Positions 7,729 to 13,427 of a stretch of 15,282 nt of DNA are shown piece after piece. The stretch lies in the NCBI GenBank assembly GCA_964499425.1, contig CAZCLD010000032.1:1-15282 (forward strand), in the 5' to 3' direction. Every line of letters begins with the position of its first letter. Positions within the stretch are counted from its first letter, which is position 1. The stretch is from JAQBYK01 sp964499425 (GTDB taxonomy: Bacteria; Patescibacteriota; Gracilibacteria; UBA1369; LOWO2-01-FULL-3). The position numbers and the translations under genes are program-made. The notes under the pieces are model-generated. The model had not been told where the DNA came from and ran no database searches. It saw nothing but the letters and a program-made list of their open reading frames with translations.

Positions 7729-7757
7729 ACTATACCATTTTTTTGACTTTTGGTCAA
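7729..7757 (-). promoter_or_regulatory. Strong sigma-70-type promoter of the structured RNA
   Basis: On the minus strand TTGACC (7757-7752), 17-nt spacer and TATAGT (7734-7729), with a predicted start near 7722. Both hexamers match 5 of 6 consensus positions. The -35 box is one arm of a short inverted repeat, TTGAC/GTCAA (7743-7757), a possible regulator site. Confidence 0.7.
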
Positions 7758-7766
7758 TCCGTTGTA

Positions 7767-7795
7767 TTGTACTTTTTCATAAACCTGATTATAAT
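7767..7795 (+). promoter_or_regulatory. Promoter of the small lipoprotein gene
   Basis: TTGTAC (7767-7772), 17-nt spacer and a perfect TATAAT (7790-7795). The start point would be near 7802, giving a leader of about 28 nt before ATG 7830. No Shine-Dalgarno sequence is visible in that leader. Confidence 0.7.
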
Positions 7796-7829
7796 CGGTT
7801 TCCAGTAAATATTTCTTAACCTAAAAGAC

Positions 7830-8042
7830 ATGAAAAAATTTTTACTGACAATTGCTCTAGTATCTATGAGCGCTTTTCTTTTCACTGCATGTGCCAGTGG
7901 TGAGGACACAGTAGTAGAAGATGAGACACCTGCTGCTGAAGATGTTGTTGCTCCGGAAGTAGTTGAAGAAGAGGAACCAGCTGCAGAAGAAGCTGCTGAA
8001 GAGGCTGAAGAGGAACCAGCTGCAGAAGAAGCTGCTGAATAA
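7830..8042 (+). CDS. Small acidic Glu/Ala-rich putative lipoprotein (70 aa)
   Basis: The N-terminus is a lipoprotein-type signal: Lys2-Lys3, a hydrophobic stretch (residues 4-18) and the sequence LFTAC with the candidate lipidated Cys at residue 21. Phe at -3 is a slightly unusual lipobox residue. The mature part of about 50 residues is almost only Glu, Ala, Val, Pro and Asp, strongly acidic, and ends in a duplicated segment, so it is probably disordered. It has its own promoter and a strong terminator, so it is a monocistronic, probably well-expressed gene. Low-complexity secreted proteins of this sort are familiar from CPR genomes, but no function can be assigned. Confidence 0.8.
   Translation: MKKFLLTIALVSMSAFLFTACASGEDTVVEDETPAAEDVVAPEVVEEEEPAAEEAAEEAEEEPAAEEAAE
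7968..8039 (+). repeat. 33-bp direct repeat within the lipoprotein gene
   Basis: Two identical 33-bp copies at 7968-8000 and 8007-8039 are separated by 6 bp (period 39 bp). They encode the same 11 residues, EEEPAAEEAAE. Complete identity at the DNA level points to a recent duplication or to continuing copy-number slippage. Confidence 0.9.
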
Positions 8043-8102
8043 TCAAAAGTAAACATCGAATAAAAGAAACCCTTATTTGAAGGGTTTCTTTTTACTTTTG
8101 AT
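8042..8102. terminator. Bidirectional nested terminator between lipoprotein and hibernation-factor genes
   Basis: The inner hairpin has a 13-bp stem (8062-8074 with 8080-8092) and a 5-nt loop. Its A-rich and T-rich flanks allow termination in both directions. An outer perfect 12-bp inverted repeat (8042-8053 with 8091-8102) surrounds it. The outer arms begin at the lipoprotein stop codon and end 1 bp before the convergent gene's stop codon, so one element ends both transcripts. Confidence 0.9.
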
Positions 8103-8103
8103 A

Positions 8104-8487
8104 CTACAATACTTCTTCTGTAATCTCATATGGTGCCGGAACCTTGACCTCTGCATGACGGATAGATTTGTGAGACCTATCTTTTCTAAGAATGGCCATA
8201 TGTTTTTTGATCTGTGTAATCAAACGATCCTTTGATAGGTCCACTGCCTTGGTTATCTGGTGACTAGCTTCTTTCGCAACAAGTGTCTTTGTAGGTAATA
8301 CAAGGCAAAATTCTACTTGATACGCATCATGTTTCTCAAATTTCTCAATATTTGACTTCAAAATTGACGCATCGTCAGCGAACTTGGTCAGAAGGTTTTC
8401 AATTGCGGGAATTTTCTCTTTTACGTACTCAAGGAATTTTTGTGTTTCCTTTTTTGTAAGATTCTTGTGAAAGAAGGTTGCTTCCAT
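8104..8487 (-). CDS. hpf/raiA: Ribosome hibernation promoting factor / ribosome-associated inhibitor (HPF/RaiA family, short form)
   Basis: HPF/RaiA proteins bind the 30S decoding channel and stall or dimerise ribosomes under starvation. The 127-aa protein covers only the S30AE-type domain and lacks the extra C-terminal dimerisation domain of long HPF. The family pattern is visible in the second half: a V-E-F-x-L-x-L beta strand, then about residues 70-100 K-T-L-V-A-K-E-A, A-V-D-L-S-K-D-R-L and Q-I-K-K-H. The start is ATG 8487; a clear promoter lies upstream but the leader shows no Shine-Dalgarno sequence. With the (p)ppGpp enzyme 4 kb away, it gives the window two growth-arrest functions. 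Some sequence divergence leaves the exact subfamily open. Confidence 0.85.
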   Translation of the reverse strand: MEATFFHKNLTKKETQKFLEYVKEKIPAIENLLTKFADDASILKSNIEKFEKHDAYQVEFCLVLPTKTLVAKEASHQITKAVDLSKDRLITQIKKHMAILRKDRSHKSIRHAEVKVPAPYEITEEVL

Positions 8488-8516
8488 GGAGGAGATGTTT
8501 AAGAAATTGTGGCTTT

Positions 8517-8545
8517 ATTATAGCCATTTGCATAGAAATGGTAAA
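8517..8545 (-). promoter_or_regulatory. Promoter of the hibernation-factor gene
   Basis: On the minus strand TTTACC (8545-8540), 17-nt spacer and perfect TATAAT (8522-8517). The predicted start is near 8510, giving a leader of about 23 nt. The GGCTATAAT context is the same as at the sortase promoter. Confidence 0.7.
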
Positions 8546-8556
8546 GACCACTTTAC
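8541..8556. promoter_or_regulatory. Perfect inverted repeat over the -35 region, candidate operator
   Basis: GTAAAG (8541-8546), 4-nt spacer, CTTTAC (8551-8556). It overlaps the -35 box of the hibernation-factor promoter and lies in the 98-bp gap between that gene and the divergent transporter. It may be a regulator site, but arms of 6 bp can arise by chance. Confidence 0.3.
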
Positions 8557-8585
8557 ATTCATATTCTTAGGAGTAGAATTTTTGC

Positions 8586-9881
8586 ATGCTTACCTACCTT
8601 GCATTAGGAGTTTTCTTTCTAGCCTTTGCTTTTATAGTTTTCGAAGTCTATGACAAGTCTCTTGTAGCCTTGTCTGGAGCCCTCCTTATGGTCATCCTTG
8701 GGATCCTAAATCCCGAAGAAGCAATTGCGGCTATTGAATTTGAGACGATATTGCTTTTGATGGCGATGATGATTTTGGTTAACACTGCCTCTAAGAGTGG
8801 GGTGTTTTCCTGGTTAAATGTTAAGATTGCCTCTTTAACTCGCGGCAATCCCCTGGCGATATTCCTCCTATTCTCTTTAATTACCGCACTTTTCTCGGCT
8901 TTTCTGGATAATGTTACTACCGTAATATTGATCGTACCTCTGACGATTGAGCTCGTGAGGGGTATGGGCAAGGACCCCAAGCCTTATATTTTTGCCGAAA
9001 TTATCTTTTCAAATATAGGTGGTGGATTAACCCTTATTGGTGACCCTCCTAATATCATCATTGGTGGTGCAACAGGCTTCAACTTCTTGGACTTTGTAGT
9101 CAATCTTTGGATCCCAATTCTTGGAGCTGCAGTTTTAGCTGTCGCAGCTTTTCTTGGTATACATTGGAAAAAGCTCAAGCCAATCTCGGATAACCTTGTG
9201 GAGCTTTGCATAGCCAATGTTACCATCAAAAAAATTAAGCATAAATTCGTACAGAAGACCTTGCATCGCGATTTTATCATTAGGGTTGTCGCGATATTGC
9301 TGCTAACCATTCTTGGCTTCTTTCTACAAAGCTATATTGGATTGCCCACCTATGTCATTGCCTTTACCTTTGCTATGTTGCTTGGACTTCTTACGGACAA
9401 ACGAGTCCAAATCGAGGACTCTTTCAGATCGATAGAATGGACTACCCTATTCTTCTTTGCTGGGCTGTTCATAATGGTCGCTGGAGTTGAAAAAACTGGA
9501 CTACTGGAATCCTTGAGCCACTGGATTTCTGGATCTACAACTGATCTTTTCTATCTTTCATTGATTATTCTTTGGGTTTCCGGACTAGCCTCCATGGTTT
9601 TGGATAATATTCCTTTTGTTACAGTTATGATCCCAGTAATTATTGGCATCCAGGCTCAAATTGGCGGAGACAGTACTATATTGTGGTGGGCCCTATCTCT
9701 CGGTGCCTGTCTAGGGGGGAATGGCACACTGATTGGAGCTTCAGCAAATGTTGTATCTGTGGATTTAGCCAAAAAGCAGGGCGTGAACATTTCTTTCCTA
9801 AACTATATGAGGTTCAGTTTTCCCCTAACCATCGGGGTTCTTATGATATGTAGTGTTTATTTATTTTTTAGAATTGGATAA
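8586..9881 (+). CDS. ArsB/NhaD-family (ion transporter superfamily) membrane permease
   Basis: A 431-aa, highly hydrophobic protein with about 11 membrane helices. It shows the inverted-repeat architecture of the ArsB/NhaD/P-protein group: the first half has SAFLDNVTTV (about residues 104-113) and LIGDPPNIIIGG, and the second half has the matching MVLDNIPFVTV and GGNGTLIGASANVV. The conserved Asp-Asn pair and the Gly/Pro/Asn-rich re-entrant motifs form the transport core in this superfamily. The substrate could be Na+/H+ exchange, arsenite or an organic anion; sequence alone does not settle it, and no ars genes are nearby. An AGGAG at 8569-8573 sits 12 nt before ATG 8586, a rare Shine-Dalgarno-like site in this window. 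The next gene starts 2 bp after the stop codon, so the two form an operon. Confidence 0.88.
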   Translation: MLTYLALGVFFLAFAFIVFEVYDKSLVALSGALLMVILGILNPEEAIAAIEFETILLLMAMMILVNTASKSGVFSWLNVKIASLTRGNPLAIFLLFSLITALFSAFLDNVTTVILIVPLTIELVRGMGKDPKPYIFAEIIFSNIGGGLTLIGDPPNIIIGGATGFNFLDFVVNLWIPILGAAVLAVAAFLGIHWKKLKPISDNLVELCIANVTIKKIKHKFVQKTLHRDFIIRVVAILLLTILGFFLQSYIGLPTYVIAFTFAMLLGLLTDKRVQIEDSFRSIEWTTLFFFAGLFIMVAGVEKTGLLESLSHWISGSTTDLFYLSLIILWVSGLASMVLDNIPFVTVMIPVIIGIQAQIGGDSTILWWALSLGACLGGNGTLIGASANVVSVDLAKKQGVNISFLNYMRFSFPLTIGVLMICSVYLFFRIG

Positions 9882-9883
9882 GT

Positions 9884-10813
9884 ATGCAGGCGAAAATTGA
9901 TTTATTCTCAAAATTGCTCAGAGAACTGGAGGCTGAAATTGGCACCAGTGAAGTTGCAGAATTGGTACTAGAAGCTCTGGTTGGCACGGTTCAGGGCTTT
10001 AAAGCCAAGAGTGTGAAAGACTTTTGTGAGCAGTTCGAAGATTTAGTTAGCGTAATTTCTAGTACGGAACCCAAATTTGGTATTTTGAACTACCACTTTG
10101 CCTATCTTCTTGGCAAATTCAAGAAGGAAGTCTGTAATCAGAATTTTTCAGATAAAAAGTGGAGGGGCATTGTCTTTAGAAGCATTAAAGAAATCTGCAA
10201 AGATGCAAGAGCACGCAAAAGAGCTCTAATTAAGCAGTCCGAAAAAATTGATGTTGAAGGCAAAACTATTTTAATACACGATCACAGCCATACAGTTCAG
10301 GATGTTCTTGTCCACTTTAAGCGCTTAGGAAAGCACTTTAGAGTTGTTATTGCTGAGCAGGATTTTGACAAAACTCATAGCAATATAGAGAGAATGCACA
10401 AGGCTCAAATCCCTTTTCAGGTTGTGCCTGCCTACATGCTCTCCCACGTGCACGACACTATAGACATGCTATTTTTCGGGGCTTTGACTCTGAAAGATAC
10501 TATGGATTTTGTAATGGACCCTGGGACGCACAGTACTATCTCAGAGTTTCATGTAGAGGATGTTCCCATTTATATGTTTATAGACACCACAAAGTTTAGT
10601 TTATGGAGGTCTAAGAAACGTGGTGAAATATTCATACATAAACACCTTCGACTTCATCATGCAAAACCTATCGAGTATGAAAGGATCAAGTATTCCCATG
10701 ATCGTGTGCCATCAAAATTCTTCCGTAAGATCGTTACAAATGAAGGGCTTTTTGACCACACCGAATTGAAGAAGTTTTTCCAGGAAAAACATGAGCATTA
10801 TAGGCGTAAGTAG
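9884..10813 (+). CDS. eIF2B alpha/beta/delta-like protein (sugar-phosphate isomerase fold), probably non-canonical
   Basis: The N-terminal ~115 residues are helical. Residues ~127-240 follow the eIF2B/MtnA/ribose-1,5-bisphosphate isomerase Rossmann-like pattern: KTILIHDHSHTV (128-139), FRVVIAEQDFD (152-162), DMLFFGALTL (194-203), then PIYMFIDTTKF (228-238). Characterised isomerases of this fold use a Cys and the Asp of a G-A-D motif. Here the G-A-D position reads G-A-L, the first motif has His-Asp-His where a Thr-x-Ser type is usual, and no equivalent catalytic Cys is evident. It is thus either catalytically divergent or a ligand-sensing/regulatory protein. The C-terminal ~70 residues are basic. 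It is translationally linked to the upstream transporter (2-bp gap), suggesting a shared role. Confidence 0.7.
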   Translation: MQAKIDLFSKLLRELEAEIGTSEVAELVLEALVGTVQGFKAKSVKDFCEQFEDLVSVISSTEPKFGILNYHFAYLLGKFKKEVCNQNFSDKKWRGIVFRSIKEICKDARARKRALIKQSEKIDVEGKTILIHDHSHTVQDVLVHFKRLGKHFRVVIAEQDFDKTHSNIERMHKAQIPFQVVPAYMLSHVHDTIDMLFFGALTLKDTMDFVMDPGTHSTISEFHVEDVPIYMFIDTTKFSLWRSKKRGEIFIHKHLRLHHAKPIEYERIKYSHDRVPSKFFRKIVTNEGLFDHTELKKFFQEKHEHYRRK

Positions 10814-10823
10814 CAAAAGGGAT

Positions 10824-11729
10824 CTATCTATGAGTGTACCCGTGTTCCTCAAAGATTTGTTTTACGGGTTGTGGGTCTACAGGTTCCACCGAGGGCGCAG
10901 GTTCCTTGTGTGTTGATGGCGGCTTGTAATTGCTTGGTGGATTGTATGTTGGGTTCGGTGTTGGTGCGGGTGGTTTTGTTTCGGCTGGAGATGGCTCTTC
11001 TTCTGGCTCTTCAATTTCCTCTTCTGGATCTTCTTCCTCTTCTTCCTCGATTATCTCCCGAGGCTCTGCGAATCTTTTTAATTCACTCTCAATTTCGATG
11101 TTTACCTCTGCAGTATTAATAATTGTAGAATTAATAAACCTGACCGTTTTTTCATCTTCGATGTTTTCAACCACAACCTCTAAAACTTCTACAGTTTCAT
11201 CTTGCAACTGATTAATTTCCTCGAAGGCATCAGCGCTCTGCTGTTGATCTTCTATCATAAATGCTGCCGAAACGGCCTCTTGAGTTTCGCTTGCCACCGT
11301 TTCGACCAAATCCCTGATAATCTCCTCTTCGTCTTTGACTGTATTCTCTGCGTAAACTACTGGCAATATGGCAATTCTTTCCTCCAAAACTAGGGGCTTA
11401 CCCTTTGTATACTCTCTTAACTCTTCCAGGGCATTTTGTGCCCTTGCAAGGTGCCTCTGGAATTTGTTTTGAGGTGTATTGAAGTAATGCATGAAACTAA
11501 ATCCAACTATGACCAACAGCACCAAGACCACTGACATCACCCTCCTCATAGGGAATATGAGGGAAAGGATGCTACTTTTTCGCACATCGTCCTGGGTTTT
11601 ATCCTCTTGCTCTTCCTCTGCTATGTCCCTCAGATGAGCTAGGGTGTTTTGCTTCCATTCTTGGGTTGGCTCAATGTCCATCTTTTGGATGGTTTTTATC
11701 AGATCTTTTTCTGTAAATTTATGAGTCAT
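10824..11729 (-). CDS. Single-pass membrane protein, probable anti-sigma factor (DUF5667-like ectodomain)
   Basis: A 301-aa protein with a cytoplasmic N-terminus (residues 1-60), one membrane helix (about 64-82) and a large outside part. Residues ~84-165 are helical and resemble DUF5667-type domains that follow ECF sigma genes. A long acidic region comes next, including a Glu-rich tract (about 226-245), and then a Pro-rich tail (about 246-290). The gene lies 26 bp after the ECF sigma gene on the same strand, the classical sigma/anti-sigma order. The small N-terminal domain would be the sigma-binding part; it lacks an obvious zinc-binding HxxxCxxC motif. The role is inferred from context and topology. 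The Pro/Glu tail could span or sense the cell wall. Confidence 0.65.
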   Translation of the reverse strand: MTHKFTEKDLIKTIQKMDIEPTQEWKQNTLAHLRDIAEEEQEDKTQDDVRKSSILSLIFPMRRVMSVVLVLLVIVGFSFMHYFNTPQNKFQRHLARAQNALEELREYTKGKPLVLEERIAILPVVYAENTVKDEEEIIRDLVETVASETQEAVSAAFMIEDQQQSADAFEEINQLQDETVEVLEVVVENIEDEKTVRFINSTIINTAEVNIEIESELKRFAEPREIIEEEEEEDPEEEIEEPEEEPSPAETKPPAPTPNPTYNPPSNYKPPSTHKEPAPSVEPVDPQPVKQIFEEHGYTHR

Positions 11730-11755
11730 AATTGTAATTTCGTATTTGTATACAG

Positions 11756-12289
11756 TTAGTTTTCCGCATTAGTTACAGGATTGCATATCACCTTTAGCTT
11801 TTTCATAGCCCTGTGGATGGCAGTTTTAGTTGCTGAGTATTTCATTTTTAGTATTTCTGCTATTTCCTCAATGCTTAAATCCTCTCTGTAGTGGAGTACT
11901 ATAAGGTTTTGATCACGTTCGCCCAGATGTCTTATTTGGCTAAAAACAAAATCGACTTTTTCGTCTGTTTCGTAGTCCCCCTTTATGTCAGTAGAATCTG
12001 ATATGTTTTCATGGAGTTCTCCTTCTTTTCTGTTTTTGTTTTTACGGAAGTGATCACGGAGAGTGTTTATTGTAATTACAAATAGCCAGCTTTTTAGAGA
12101 AGCCTTTTCTGGATCGAATGACTCCCTATACTTCCACGCTTTTACAAAGGCGTCCTGCACAATTTCTTCTGCAATTTGTTTTTTCCCTAACCGCGCGTAA
12201 GTATATCTTAGGAGTGTTGTGTTCCACTCATTGAAGGCGTCTTCTAGATCTGTGCTATTTTCTAGTTTATCCACTTTTGTGTTATACAC
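11756..12289 (-). CDS. ECF-type RNA polymerase sigma-70 factor
   Basis: Alternative sigma factors of the ECF group direct RNA polymerase to stress or envelope promoters. The 177-aa protein has region 2 (about residues 15-85), with the core-binding A-E-E-I-V-Q-D-A-F-V-K-A-W segment and the DNA-melting W-L-F-V-I-T-I-N-T-L-R-D segment. After an acidic linker comes region 4 (about 115-165), with L-S-I-E-E-I-A-E-I-L and a recognition helix K-T-A-I-H-R-A. Regions 1 and 3 are absent, as expected. The start used is GTG 12289. An in-frame GTG at 12274 lies 6 nt after a TATAAC and could be a leaderless start, making 172 aa. The downstream membrane protein is the likely anti-sigma factor. Confidence 0.92.
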   Translation of the reverse strand: MYNTKVDKLENSTDLEDAFNEWNTTLLRYTYARLGKKQIAEEIVQDAFVKAWKYRESFDPEKASLKSWLFVITINTLRDHFRKNKNRKEGELHENISDSTDIKGDYETDEKVDFVFSQIRHLGERDQNLIVLHYREDLSIEEIAEILKMKYSATKTAIHRAMKKLKVICNPVTNAEN

Positions 12290-12303
12290 GGAAAATGAGT
12301 TTT

Positions 12304-12340
12304 AGAAAAGATGCGCGAACAGAATTTCATTCTGTCGCAC
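12304..12340 (-). terminator. Intrinsic terminator of the tRNA-Phe transcript
   Basis: On the minus strand ACAGAAT pairs with ATTCTGT around a GAA loop. After one bulged T the stem is extended by five more pairs (one G-U), giving about 12 bp at 12340-12313. A T-rich tract follows at 12309-12304. It starts 4 nt after the tRNA CCA end. Confidence 0.8.
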
Positions 12341-12344
12341 ATTA

Positions 12345-12660
12345 TGGTGCCGGGGGGCAGGATTGAACTGCCGACACATGGATTTTCCATTTGGTACCAA
12401 GGTTTCCCTAGGGATCGGACTATATCATCATCCTTAGATAAATCTGAGGAGCTGGGCGCTAATACGAGATTATTGTTGGGACTCACTCGTTAGTCTCTAC
12501 ACCTTCCTGTCAACCTTCGCCCTGACAGGCTTGGCTCGGGATTACCATATCCGCCAAATTGCAGACTTAGACTTCCCCGAATTCACCCAGTTTTACATCT
12601 CGCATTACTGCGAGAGGGACCGAAATTCAGTCCATTGCTCTACCACTGAGCTACCCCGGC
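12345..12660 (-). tRNA. tRNA-Phe(GAA) gene interrupted by a group I intron
   Basis: 5' exon 12660-12629 (32 nt), intron 12628-12388, 3' exon 12387-12345 (43 nt). The spliced tRNA has 75 nt including an encoded CCA. The acceptor stem GCCGGGG/CCCCGGC is perfect (7 bp) and the discriminator is A. The D stem is GCTC/GAGC, the anticodon stem ATGGA/TCCAT with loop CTGAAAA (anticodon GAA), and the T stem GGCAG/CTGCC with loop TTCAATC. The intron interrupts the anticodon loop between U33 and G34. The first ten bases (12660-12651) are shared with the end of an upstream protein gene, whose TAG stop codon is tRNA positions 8-10. Confidence 0.95.
12388..12628 (-). ncRNA. Group I intron (IC3-like, 241 nt, no ORF) in tRNA-Phe
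   Basis: P1 is formed by 5'-exon GGACU with the internal guide GGUCC, with the diagnostic U-G wobble at the 5' splice site, and the intron ends in G. P2 is a 7-bp hairpin (TCTCGCA/TGCGAGA). The P4 region contains AATCCCGAGCCAAG (close to AATCCTGAGCCAAG of the cyanobacterial tRNA-Leu intron as I remember it). P6a is CCTGTCA/TGACAGG. The P7 5' strand lies in GGTGTAGAGACTA (12503-12491) and its partner is TAGTCC (12422-12417). P9 is a hairpin with a GAAA tetraloop. Splicing should be protein-independent or chaperone-assisted with a guanosine cofactor. There is no open frame with homing-nuclease features inside. Confidence 0.92.
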
Positions 12661-13328
12661 ATATTGTCAATTTCTTGGATGGTTCCCCTTGTCCATCCCT
12701 GGATTCTGTGAAAGAGTCTCACGTCGGCGATTCTAATCTGAATTGTTCCAAATGGCAACTTTTTTCTTCTTTTCTTCTTGCTATATTTTGATATTGAGAG
12801 ATTCACTTTAATAAACTGTTTTTCTGGTACTCCTGTAATTTCTGACCAGTATTTTTTTGCCCTTGGGATATTTTTCCCATCGTGAATTGATAATTGTATA
12901 CGAAATTTTTCTTCTCTAACTTTACAAGTTTGTCGAAAAAAAATCATTATTAGCCTTATTATTTCTGGATTTGAATTCGTGAAATCTACCCGATTTTGAC
13001 TTTTGCCTCCTTCTCCTAGGTACAAAGCGACACCTATCAATCTTAATTTTTCCAAATCCAAATTCATTATTTCTTGAGCGGATTTTTCCATGATCACATT
13101 CGCTCTTTTCTGAGCCTCCATTGTCTGAAGTTTATTTCTTTTTAGTAGAGCCTTAAGCCCCGCCTCATTCGACCTCCTGTTCAGTTTTTCCCTTAGGATT
13201 CTTTTCATCCCAACATCCCTAAGCCAATAACTCAAAGTGCTCTTTGGGATCCTCAATTCTCTACTAATTTCAGAATAGCTTTTCCCCATCTTCCTTAAAA
13301 ATACTGCTTGTTTTTTGTCCTTTCTCAT
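12651..13328 (-). CDS. HTH plus LAGLIDADG-like protein, putative free-standing homing endonuclease
   Basis: A 225-aa basic protein. Residues ~5-40 form a resolvase-like helix-turn-helix (YSEISRELRIPKSTLSYWL, 18-36). A basic helical linker follows (about 41-90). Residues 97-107 (LIGVALYLGEG) resemble a LAGLIDADG motif with the acidic residue at Glu106, followed by a V-D-F-T-N-S-N-P strand (114-121), I-H-D (148-150) and Y-W-S-E-I-T-G-V (160-167), as in single-motif LAGLIDADG-like proteins. The stop codon lies inside tRNA-Phe, and the tRNA promoter lies in its 3' part. The location beside an intron-bearing tRNA suggests a role in intron spread, but there is no direct evidence for nuclease activity, and a DNA-binding regulator is possible. 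An AAGGTG sits 13 nt before ATG 13328. Confidence 0.72.
   Translation of the reverse strand: MRKDKKQAVFLRKMGKSYSEISRELRIPKSTLSYWLRDVGMKRILREKLNRRSNEAGLKALLKRNKLQTMEAQKRANVIMEKSAQEIMNLDLEKLRLIGVALYLGEGGKSQNRVDFTNSNPEIIRLIMIFFRQTCKVREEKFRIQLSIHDGKNIPRAKKYWSEITGVPEKQFIKVNLSISKYSKKKRRKKLPFGTIQIRIADVRLFHRIQGWTRGTIQEIDNMPG
12730..12758 (-). promoter_or_regulatory. Sigma-70-type promoter for tRNA-Phe, embedded in the upstream protein gene
   Basis: On the minus strand TTGCCA (12758-12753), 17-nt spacer and TAGAAT (12735-12730); each hexamer matches 5 of 6 consensus positions. The start would be near 12723, giving a 5' leader of about 63 nt before the mature tRNA end at 12660. It lies within codons ~191-200 of the HTH/LAGLIDADG-like gene. 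Confidence 0.55.
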
Positions 13329-13389
13329 ATCATTTCATATCACCTTGTCAGCTGTTCAATTTTATCACATTACCCTCAAAAACAGAAGA

Positions 13390-13418
13390 TTGCTTTTCGT
13401 CTCTTCTTTCGCTAGATT
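13390..13418 (+). promoter_or_regulatory. Possible weak promoter of the proline operon
   Basis: TTGCTT (13390-13395), 17-nt spacer and TAGATT (13413-13418), placed so that transcription would start about 3 nt before ATG 13428. The -35 box matches only 3 of 6 positions. The 99-bp gap to the divergent gene holds nothing more convincing. Confidence 0.3.
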
Positions 13419-13427
13419 TTACTAACA

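Noticed and set aside
12262..12493. Open frames overlapping the tRNA 3' exon and intron on both strands (including 12311-12493 plus)
   Set aside because: They read through perfect tRNA stems and the intron core and have no nuclease or other protein features.
12531..12791. Plus-strand frame of 86 codons
   Set aside because: It is antisense to the intron, the tRNA 5' exon and the end of the HTH/LAGLIDADG-like gene; no protein features.
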